Shown in pieces: positions 1 through 5,560 of a DNA stretch of 7,207 nucleotides. The position numbers and the translations under genes were made by a program. The first letter of the stretch is position 1, and each line of letters begins with the position of its first letter. The notes beneath the pieces are model-generated. The model saw only the letters and a list, made by a program, of their open reading frames with translations. It made no database searches and was not told the DNA's origin. This DNA comes from Alphaproteobacteria bacterium (GTDB lineage Bacteria > Pseudomonadota > Alphaproteobacteria > Rickettsiales > UBA998): contig JAKFYP010000065.1 in the NCBI GenBank assembly GCA_021730835.1, forward strand, positions 1-7,207, in the 5' to 3' direction.

Positions 1-1038
1 CCGCCGATACCCGCACAACAGGCACGGTCGGAAATGGCCGATATTCCGCCGCCACCTCCGCTGACAATGCCTGAGCCGCAACTTGCCGCACCAGCGCTGA
101 TCGAACCGGCAATGGAAGCCGAATCAACACTGGAAGTTGTGGCGGTTGGCGAAGAGGGAAAAAAGAACGATGTCGAAGTTCGCTTTTTTGAGCCGGAGCA
201 GACCGAAGCGCCAACGATGGACGATCTGGCGATGGATGATATAGCGATGCCGGATGCCGCTATGGCGGAGACACCTGCCGCCGTATCCGAGGAAACGCAG
301 CGCATCCTGTCCTCCCTGCCGGAGGATATTACCGGCCATCCCCCAACCGGCAAGCCGCTGCATGTCGAGATTGACCGTACCGGTTCCGATGCGACGTTGC
401 CCGAGGATAAGGCGGTTGCCCATGACGGCCTCGGCATGAGCATGGAGGTAAAAACCCCGGCGATTGATGTCTCCTATGAGTTGGAGAAAGCTTATAACGC
501 GCTGATCGGCGGCGATACGGAAACCGCAATCCTGATCTACAGAAACGTGCTTTCCAATCAACCGCACAACCAGCTTGCGCTGTTCGGGCTGGCGACCACC
601 TATCATCGCGTCGGCCTGTTCGATGAAGCCCGCCCGGTCTATGGGAAACTGCTGGCTATCAACCCGCATCATCAGGAGGCGCTCAACAACTTCCTGATGC
701 TGGTGGGCGAGGAATCGCCGCAGCAGGCCCTTGAAATCATGGGTCGTATCGAAGAGAAAAACCCGGAATTCAGCCCGGTTCCGGCCCAGATGGCGATTTT
801 ATATCAAAAGACGGGAAATTACGAAAAGGCGGCGGCGAAAATGTTGCGTGCTGCCTCGCTGTCGCCGGAAAACCTCGTCTATAAATATAATCTTGCCATT
901 CTCTATGACCTGATGGGCAAGAAGCAGGAAGCGGCTTCGGTCTATAAGCTATTGTTAGAGGCCAGTTATCGCGGACAAGAGATTCCCGCTTCCGCCGCTT
1001 CGATTCAGGAAAGATTAACCTTTCTACTGTCTAATTGA
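1..1038 (+). CDS. TPR-repeat protein with Pro/Ala-rich N-terminal region, 5'-partial
   Basis: The reading frame is already open at base 1, so the gene probably begins outside the window; the ATG at 34 is the first in-frame Met but has no good ribosome binding site. Counting from that Met, residues 1-145 are low complexity and likely disordered (a run of prolines at 5-9, acidic and Ala/Met-rich segments such as MDDLAMDDIAMPDAAM). Residues 147-313 are helical tetratricopeptide repeats, with good units near 181-213 (ends LLAINPHH), 248-280 (AILYQKTGNYEKAAAKMLRA) and 281-313 (LAILYDLMGKKQEAASVYKLL), and weaker ones near 147-177 and 214-245. TPRs bind partner proteins; no catalytic motif is visible. 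No membrane segment is seen, but one could lie upstream. It precedes pilT and pilU, so a role as a pilus assembly or scaffold protein, comparable in layout to MshN-like TPR proteins of MSHA pilus loci, is inferred from context only. The TPR call is firm; the function is not. Confidence 0.8.
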   Translation, partial: PPIPAQQARSEMADIPPPPPLTMPEPQLAAPALIEPAMEAESTLEVVAVGEEGKKNDVEVRFFEPEQTEAPTMDDLAMDDIAMPDAAMAETPAAVSEETQRILSSLPEDITGHPPTGKPLHVEIDRTGSDATLPEDKAVAHDGLGMSMEVKTPAIDVSYELEKAYNALIGGDTETAILIYRNVLSNQPHNQLALFGLATTYHRVGLFDEARPVYGKLLAINPHHQEALNNFLMLVGEESPQQALEIMGRIEEKNPEFSPVPAQMAILYQKTGNYEKAAAKMLRAASLSPENLVYKYNLAILYDLMGKKQEAASVYKLLLEASYRGQEIPASAASIQERLTFLLSN

Positions 1039-1070
1039 TCCGGAGACCCCCTTGCCACAAGAGGCCCCGG

Positions 1071-2246
1071 ATGGAAATCACCGATCTGCTGATACATACC
1101 AAGGAAAAGAAGGCCTCCGACCTTCACCTTGCCTCGCATAATCCGCCGATTATCCGTCTGCACGGCACGATGCAGCCGGTCAACGACACGCTGCTCCTCA
1201 AGCCCGAGGACATCAAGCAGATGCTGTATTCCATCATGACGGAACAGCAGCGCGGCGAATATGAGCGGGAACTGGAAATTGACTTTTCCATCGCCTTCGG
1301 CTCAGAAATGCGCTTTCGCGTCAATGCGTTCAATACTATCAACGGCCCCGCCGCCGTTTTCCGTACCATCCCGGTAGATATTCTTTCGCTGGAGCAACTC
1401 AAGACACCGGAAGTATTCAAACGGCTGACCCACCTGCATAAAGGGCTGATTCTTGTCACCGGCCCGACCGGCAGCGGGAAATCCACCACGCTGGCCGCTA
1501 TCGTCGATCATATCAACAGCACCGCATCCAAGCACATCATCACCATTGAGGATCCGGTGGAATTCGTGCATAAATCCAAGTGTTCGCTGATCAATCAGCG
1601 CGAGGTCGGCGCGAGCACCAAATCCTTCGCACGCGCCCTGAAAAGCTGTTTGCGCGAAGACCCTGACATTATCCTCGTCGGCGAGTTACGCGACCTTGAA
1701 ACCATCCAGTTGGCGCTGACCGCCGCCGAAACCGGCCACCTCGTGATGGGCACGCTCCATACCAACACCGCACCAAAAACCATTGACCGTATCATTGACG
1801 TTTTTCCGGCCAACGACAAACCGATGGTGCGCGCCATGCTTTCGGTATCGCTCGAGGCGGTGATCTCGCAAGCCCTGCTCAAGCGTGCCGATGGCAGCGG
1901 CAGGGTCGCCGTCCATGAAGTCATGCTCGGCACGCCCGCCATCCGCAACCTGATCCGCGAGGGAAAAATCCCCCAACTCTACTCCCTCATCCAGATGGGG
2001 CGTAAAATGGGCATGCAAACCCTTAAAGACAGCATGTTTGAGTTGCTTAATCAGGGCATTATTGATCAGGCCACCGCCCGCGAAGCCCTCTCGACTCTTG
2101 AGGAAGACGAGGAGCCGCTGCCTGCCTCCTCACAGAAACAATCCGCTTCACAGAAGCAATCCCAACCGCAACAGCAACAACAACCCGCAGCAAGGCCTAC
2201 CCTTGCCCCGGTTCAGACACAGCGTAGCGGAAATGAGTCTTTCTGA
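1071..2246 (+). CDS. pilT: Type IV pilus retraction ATPase PilT
   Basis: A 391-residue hexameric secretion-superfamily ATPase that powers pilus depolymerisation at the inner-membrane base of the type IV pilus, driving twitching and DNA uptake in known systems. An N-terminal PAS-like domain (about 1-100, with KKASDLHLASHNPPIIRLHG) is followed by the RecA-like core: Walker A GPTGSGKST at 131-139, Asp box ITIEDPVEF at 157-165, Walker B DPDIILVGELRD at 197-208 and His box TGHLVMGTLHTNTA at 221-234. The AIRNLIRE motif at 290-297, a hallmark of PilT needed for retraction in studied homologues, and PQLYSLIQMGRKMGMQTL at 301-318 separate it from PilB. The last 45 or so residues are an acidic then Gln/Ser/Pro-rich tail, longer than in most PilT proteins, which are about 345 residues. 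I chose ATG 1071 because AAGAGG (1059-1064) lies 6 bases upstream and the family begins at this point; a TTG at 1035 in the same frame would add 12 unfamiliar residues. Confidence 0.96.
   Translation: MEITDLLIHTKEKKASDLHLASHNPPIIRLHGTMQPVNDTLLLKPEDIKQMLYSIMTEQQRGEYERELEIDFSIAFGSEMRFRVNAFNTINGPAAVFRTIPVDILSLEQLKTPEVFKRLTHLHKGLILVTGPTGSGKSTTLAAIVDHINSTASKHIITIEDPVEFVHKSKCSLINQREVGASTKSFARALKSCLREDPDIILVGELRDLETIQLALTAAETGHLVMGTLHTNTAPKTIDRIIDVFPANDKPMVRAMLSVSLEAVISQALLKRADGSGRVAVHEVMLGTPAIRNLIREGKIPQLYSLIQMGRKMGMQTLKDSMFELLNQGIIDQATAREALSTLEEDEEPLPASSQKQSASQKQSQPQQQQQPAARPTLAPVQTQRSGNESF
2130..2165 (+). repeat. Two-copy 18-bp tandem repeat in the pilT 3' end
   Basis: TCACAGAAACAATCC at 2130-2144 recurs as TCACAGAAGCAATCC at 2148-2162, 14 of 15 bases identical with an 18-base period. 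It encodes two copies of a SQKQS unit in the PilT tail and is followed by a CAA/CAG run (2168-2184) encoding glutamines. Such short in-frame repeats can gain or lose copies by slippage without breaking the gene. Confidence 0.7.
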
Positions 2247-3381
2247 GATTTCGGACGGGCTGACGCTCGACGAGTTGCTTGAAGCCTGCCTTGAGAGAGG
2301 CGCATCCGACCTGTATCTGACATTCGGCAGCCCGCCCTGCCTGCGCGTCGAGGGGGAGATCGAAGCCTATTCCGACATGCCGATGACCGACTGGGATATT
2401 CAAAACGCCCTGAAACTGTTGCTTAAACCCGAGCAAATCCCGCAATACCACGAAGCGCTGGAACTCAACACCTCCTTTTACTGGGAAGGCCGCGCCCGCT
2501 TCAGGATCAACGTATTCCGCCAGCAGCAACACGATGCCATTGTCCTGCGCCATGTCCAGACGAAAATCCCGACGATTGATGAGCTTAGCCTGCCGGACGC
2601 CTACCGTAATCTGGCCATGATGAAACGCGGCCTTGTACTGGTCGCCGGACAGACCGGTAGCGGGAAATCCACCTCCATCGCCGCGATGATCGGCCACCGC
2701 AATCGCTTCGGCAGCGGCCATATTATTACCCTTGAAGATCCAATCGAATATGTGCACGAACATGAAAAGTGTATTGTTTCCCAGCGCGATATAGGCATTG
2801 ATACCCATTCCCTCTCTATCGCGCTCAAAAACGCCCTGCGCCAGCAACCCGACGTGATCCTCATCGGTGAGATTCGTGATATGGTTGCGATGGAGCACGC
2901 CATCAACTTCTCGGAAACCGGGCATTTATGCCTTGCCACCATTCACGCCAATAATGCCAGTCAGGCAGTGGAACGCATTATCAACTTTTTCCCCGATGAG
3001 CGGCATGCGCAGGTATTGCTTAACCTGTCGCTCAACCTGCGGGGTATACTGGCCCAACGGCTGGTTTATAATAATCAGGGCAGGCGCTCGCTGGCCATCG
3101 AAGTTATGCTTAGCGAAGGGGTGATTCCTTCACTAATCAGGGAAAGCAAGATCAAGGAAATCCGGGATATTATGGAGAAAAACCGCGATCTCGGCATGCA
3201 GACTTTCGATCAGGCCCTGCTCGATATGTACTATAACCGGGAAATCGAGGATAAAGTCGCCATTTCCGAATCCGACAACCCGGCCAACGTGCGCCTCGGC
3301 ATCACCAAGAAAGAAACCCTCGACAAGATGCAAAGCGGCCTTTCCCAGAAGTCAAAAACCGGCGGCGGTGAGGGTTTCTAA
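2233..3381 (+). CDS. pilU: Type IV pilus retraction ATPase PilU, PilT paralogue
   Basis: A 382-residue ATPase of the PilT family. In studied bacteria PilU is a PilT-dependent accessory motor that increases retraction force. Motifs in order: ERGASDLYL near 21-29, Walker A GQTGSGKST at 139-147, Asp box ITLEDPIEY at 165-173, Walker B QPDVILIGEIRD at 205-216 and His box TGHLCLATIHANN at 229-241. PilU rather than PilT is indicated by NFFPDERHAQVLLNLSLNLR (251-270), by IMEKNRDLGMQTFDQALLDM (313-332), and by the C-terminal SDNPANVRLGI segment that matches the SANDLRL-type ending of PilU. It also lacks the AIRNLIRE motif, having VIPSLIRESKI instead. The start at ATG 2233 is chosen because homology begins there; the frame is open further upstream (to 2038), but that stretch is shadow coding over the pilT tail. 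It overlaps pilT by 14 bases, suggesting translational coupling, and has only a weak purine-rich sequence (GCGGAA) before the start. Confidence 0.94.
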   Translation: MSLSEISDGLTLDELLEACLERGASDLYLTFGSPPCLRVEGEIEAYSDMPMTDWDIQNALKLLLKPEQIPQYHEALELNTSFYWEGRARFRINVFRQQQHDAIVLRHVQTKIPTIDELSLPDAYRNLAMMKRGLVLVAGQTGSGKSTSIAAMIGHRNRFGSGHIITLEDPIEYVHEHEKCIVSQRDIGIDTHSLSIALKNALRQQPDVILIGEIRDMVAMEHAINFSETGHLCLATIHANNASQAVERIINFFPDERHAQVLLNLSLNLRGILAQRLVYNNQGRRSLAIEVMLSEGVIPSLIRESKIKEIRDIMEKNRDLGMQTFDQALLDMYYNREIEDKVAISESDNPANVRLGITKKETLDKMQSGLSQKSKTGGGEGF

Positions 3382-3413
3382 CCTGAAATCCGCCCAAATC
3401 CCCCAAAAAACAC

Positions 3414-3442
3414 TTGCTTTTCCACAGATGCGGCGTTAATGC
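3414..3442 (+). promoter_or_regulatory. Candidate sigma-70 promoter for rpsB-tsf
   Basis: A -35-like TTGCTT (3414-3419) and a -10-like TAATGC (3437-3442) are separated by 17 bases, in the gap after pilU. Transcription would begin near 3449-3450, giving a leader of about 118 bases. The -35 fits the TTG-dominated alphaproteobacterial consensus; the -10 is only moderate. It is the best-spaced pair I found in the gap, and a separate promoter for the ribosomal genes is expected. It is not experimentally supported. Confidence 0.4.
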
Positions 3443-3452
3443 TACCCACCCC

Positions 3453-3465
3453 TCCCTGTGAGGGA
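3453..3465 (+). other. Small hairpin at the start of the rpsB leader
   Basis: TCCC (3453-3456) can pair with GGGA (3462-3465) around a TGTGA loop, just after the predicted transcription start. An alternative register pairs CCTC (3451-3454) with GAGG (3460-3463). It may be a 5' stabilising hairpin; there is no T-run, so it does not look like a pilU terminator. Confidence 0.3.
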
Positions 3466-3473
3466 AATACACA

Positions 3474-3535
3474 CACGGGCCAGCGCGTCATGAGAGTGAC
3501 TTCGCTCCGGTGTCGGGAAACCGATCACGCCCGTG
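3474..3535 (+). promoter_or_regulatory. Predicted three-way-junction RNA leader of rpsB
   Basis: A closing stem pairs CACGGGC (3474-3480) perfectly with GCCCGTG (3529-3535). Inside it are two hairpins. The first has AGCG (3482-3485) with CGCT (3503-3506), then after a small internal loop GTCA (3487-3490) with TGAC (3497-3500) around TGAGAG. The second has GTG (3510-3512) with CAC (3526-3528), a bulged T at 3525, and TCGG (3513-3516) with CCGA (3521-3524) capped by a GAAA tetraloop of the GNRA class. The 62 bases are almost fully accounted for, and the element sits directly before rpsB. Binding of S2 to its own leader with feedback on rpsB-tsf is known in gammaproteobacteria; a similar role here is inference. 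I do not recognise it as a named RNA family. Confidence 0.5.
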
Positions 3536-3553
3536 GAGGATCAACTGGAATAG

Positions 3554-3558
3554 AAAGG
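3554..3558 (+). promoter_or_regulatory. Ribosome binding site of rpsB
   Basis: AAAGG lies 9 bases before ATG 3568. An in-frame TAA at 3559-3561 rules out any start further upstream, so this short site decides the start. A stronger GGAGGA at 3535-3540 is too far upstream (27 bases between it and the ATG) to serve this start directly. Confidence 0.6.
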
Positions 3559-3567
3559 TAATTTACG

Positions 3568-4542
3568 ATGGCACTTCCTGATGTTTCCATGCGCGAGCTG
3601 ATTGAGGCGGGCGTACATTTCGGTCATAAAACCCGCCGCTGGAATCCGCATATGGCCCCGTTCATTTACGGAGTTCGCAACGATACCCATATCATTGACC
3701 TCGGCCAGACCGTGCCGATGCTCCAGCGCGCCTTGCATGCGCTGCGCGAAACAGCGGCGCGTGGCGGGCGCATCCTGTTCGTCGGCACGAAACGGCAGGC
3801 CAGCGAGATCATCGCCGATACGGCGAAGGCATCCGGCCAGTTTTACATCAACGAGCGCTGGCTTGGCGGGTTGCTGACCAACTGGAATACTATTCAGGCT
3901 TCGATCAAGCGCCTCAAGACACTGGAAGCCCAACTTGCCGGTGATGAATCAACCAGCATGCTGACCAAGAAGGAACTGCTCAACCTCGACCGCTCGCGGC
4001 TAAAGCTGGAGCGCTCGCTGGGCGGGATCAAGGATATGGGCCGCCAGCCCGACCTGCTGTTCATCATTGACACCAACCGGGAGGAACTGGCGATTAAAGA
4101 GGGCATCAAGCTTGGCATTCCCATCGTGGCGATTGTCGATACCAACGCTTCTGTCGAAGGCATCACTTATCCGATTCCGGGCAATGACGATGCGACCCGG
4201 GCCATCCGGCTTTACTGCGAACTCGCGGCTAAAGCCATTCTCGACGGGGCGCAGGACCATCAGGCCCGCCAGCCGCAGGAAGTAAAATTCAGGGAGCCGA
4301 AAGCCGAGGCAAAACCGGCTGAGGCAGCGGCCCCGGCGGAAGATAAGGTAAAATCCACCACCAAGAAAGCCGCTCGCGCCGAGATAGCGAAAAAAGCTTC
4401 CGGCAAACAGACTGAAGGCAAGGCAAAAGAGCCAAAAGCTGCCGCTGAAAAAGCGGAGAAGCAAAAATCTGCCGCGAAAATCGAAGGGGAAGCGAAAAGC
4501 GATGCCCCGGATGACGGCGGCGACGTGAAACAGGCATCGTAA
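3568..4542 (+). CDS. rpsB: 30S ribosomal protein S2
   Basis: A 324-residue S2 protein of the small ribosomal subunit, which joins late in assembly near the head-body junction and is required for S1 binding in E. coli. The first family signature, VHFGHKTRRWNP, is at 16-27; RWLGGLLTNW follows at 97-106; the second signature region, PDLLFIIDTNREELAIKEG, starts at 161; IPIVAIVDTN is at 184-193 and YPIPGNDDATRAI at 201-213. The folded S2 core ends near residue 230. The remaining 90 or so residues form a Lys/Ala/Glu-rich extension, so the protein is longer than the 240-residue E. coli type; such tails occur in several alphaproteobacterial S2 proteins. It is the first gene of the rpsB-tsf pair, with its own candidate promoter and structured leader, and ends 12 bases before tsf. 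Confidence 0.98.
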   Translation: MALPDVSMRELIEAGVHFGHKTRRWNPHMAPFIYGVRNDTHIIDLGQTVPMLQRALHALRETAARGGRILFVGTKRQASEIIADTAKASGQFYINERWLGGLLTNWNTIQASIKRLKTLEAQLAGDESTSMLTKKELLNLDRSRLKLERSLGGIKDMGRQPDLLFIIDTNREELAIKEGIKLGIPIVAIVDTNASVEGITYPIPGNDDATRAIRLYCELAAKAILDGAQDHQARQPQEVKFREPKAEAKPAEAAAPAEDKVKSTTKKAARAEIAKKASGKQTEGKAKEPKAAAEKAEKQKSAAKIEGEAKSDAPDDGGDVKQAS

Positions 4543-4546
4543 GGAG
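4541..4546 (+). promoter_or_regulatory. Ribosome binding site of tsf
   Basis: AAGGAG starts inside the rpsB stop codon (TAA 4540-4542) and lies 8 bases before ATG 4555. It is the strongest well-placed Shine-Dalgarno sequence in the window, fitting high EF-Ts expression from the shared transcript. Confidence 0.75.
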
Positions 4547-4554
4547 CGCAAAAA

Positions 4555-5490
4555 ATGGCTGAAATCTCTGCATCGCAAATCAAGGAACTGCGTGAGAAAA
4601 CCGGCGCGGGCATGCTCGATTGCAAGAAAGCACTGGTCGAAGCCGGAGGCGACATCGAAGCCGCCGTGGACTGGCTACGCAAGAAGGGACTGGCCGCCGC
4701 CGCCAAGAAATCCGGGCGCACCGCCGCTGAGGGGCTGGTTGCCATTGCCACGGAAGGTAGCAAAGGCGCGATGATCGAGCTGAATTCCGAGACCGATTTC
4801 GTCGCCCGCAATGAGCAGTTTCAGGAACTGGCCGCCAATATCGCCGCACTGGCCCTGAAAAAAGGCATCGGCGAGGCCGAAGCCCTGAAAGCGTCCACCT
4901 GCGAGATAACCGGCAAAAAAGTCGAAGAGGTAATTGCCGGAGCTATCGGCACAATCGGCGAGAACATGAACCTGCGCCGCGTGACCTTCCTCGATGCAGG
5001 CAAAGGCGGCGTCGTTGCTTCCTACATTCACAGCGCCGTTGCGCCGGGGCTGGGAAAAATCGGTGTGCTCGTCGCCCTGAAACCGGCTGGCAACGCCCAA
5101 AAACTCGAAGAAATCGGCAAGCAGGTCGCCATGCATGTCGCGGCGGCGCGCCCGGAGGCGCTTAACCGCGAGCAGGTGGACGCCGCCAGCCTTGAGCGTG
5201 AGCGCAACGTATTAAAAGAACAGGCGATTGCATCAGGAAAACCGGTGGAAATCGCTGAGAAGATGGTTGAAGGCCGCATTCGTAAATATTACGAGGAAGT
5301 CGTATTGCTGGAGCAGATTTTCGTCATCGACGGAAAGACCAAAGTCAGCGAATTCCTCAAGGACGCGGAAAAAGAGGTTGGCGGAAAAGTGGAGATCACA
5401 GCATTCGAGCGCTTCCATCTCGGTGAAGGCGTGGAGAAGGAAGAAACCGACTTCGCCGCCGAAGTCGCCGCTGCCGCCGGGGCGGCGTAG
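4555..5490 (+). CDS. tsf: Elongation factor Ts
   Basis: A 311-residue guanine nucleotide exchange factor that releases GDP from EF-Tu in the cytoplasm so it can rebind GTP and aminoacyl-tRNA. The N-terminal UBA-like domain (about 1-55) carries the signature IKELREKTGAGMLDCKKAL (9-27) and LRKKGLAAAAKK (41-52). The EF-Tu-contacting motif TDFVARN is at 80-86, where Asp and Phe are the conserved insertion residues. Two subdomain-like halves follow, with KYYEEVVLLEQ near 244-254, and the protein ends with FHLGEGVEKEETDFAAEVAA, a common ending of the longer EF-Ts. Length is normal for the family. It is cotranscribed with rpsB. The pyrH and frr genes that often follow tsf are absent here; the next gene is mutS on the opposite strand. 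Confidence 0.98.
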   Translation: MAEISASQIKELREKTGAGMLDCKKALVEAGGDIEAAVDWLRKKGLAAAAKKSGRTAAEGLVAIATEGSKGAMIELNSETDFVARNEQFQELAANIAALALKKGIGEAEALKASTCEITGKKVEEVIAGAIGTIGENMNLRRVTFLDAGKGGVVASYIHSAVAPGLGKIGVLVALKPAGNAQKLEEIGKQVAMHVAAARPEALNREQVDAASLERERNVLKEQAIASGKPVEIAEKMVEGRIRKYYEEVVLLEQIFVIDGKTKVSEFLKDAEKEVGGKVEITAFERFHLGEGVEKEETDFAAEVAAAAGAA

Positions 5491-5504
5491 CATAAGCCGT
5501 TATA

Positions 5505-5544
5505 GTCATTTCACTTAACAATTTCCCAAAATAATTGGAATGAC
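5505..5544. terminator. Weak AT-rich dyad between convergent tsf and mutS
   Basis: GTCATT (5505-5510) pairs with AATGAC (5539-5544), and inside it CAATT (5519-5523) pairs with AATTG (5533-5537), leaving an 8-base bulge on one side and one base on the other. Its place in a 70-base convergent gap suggests a bidirectional terminator. It lacks a GC-rich stem and a clear T-run on either side, so termination may be weak or Rho-dependent. Confidence 0.3.
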
Positions 5545-5560
5545 AATAAACTGCCCCCCA

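Noticed and set aside
1035..1070. TTG start for pilT at 1035, overlapping the TPR gene's stop codon
   Set aside because: It lacks a ribosome binding site and adds 12 residues with no resemblance to PilT; ATG 1071 has AAGAGG 6 bases upstream and starts exactly where the family does.
2038..2232. Upstream extension of the pilU frame
   Set aside because: The added 65 residues are Arg/Pro/Asn-rich shadow coding from the pilT tail in another frame; PilU homology begins at 2233.
2197..2925. Long antisense open frame opposite pilU, and similar ones opposite the TPR gene and rpsB/tsf
   Set aside because: They lie entirely over well-supported genes, have no recognisable motifs, and are expected by chance in GC-rich coding DNA.
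3382..3412. Intrinsic terminator after pilU
   Set aside because: The stretch has C- and A-runs but no stem-loop followed by a T-run.
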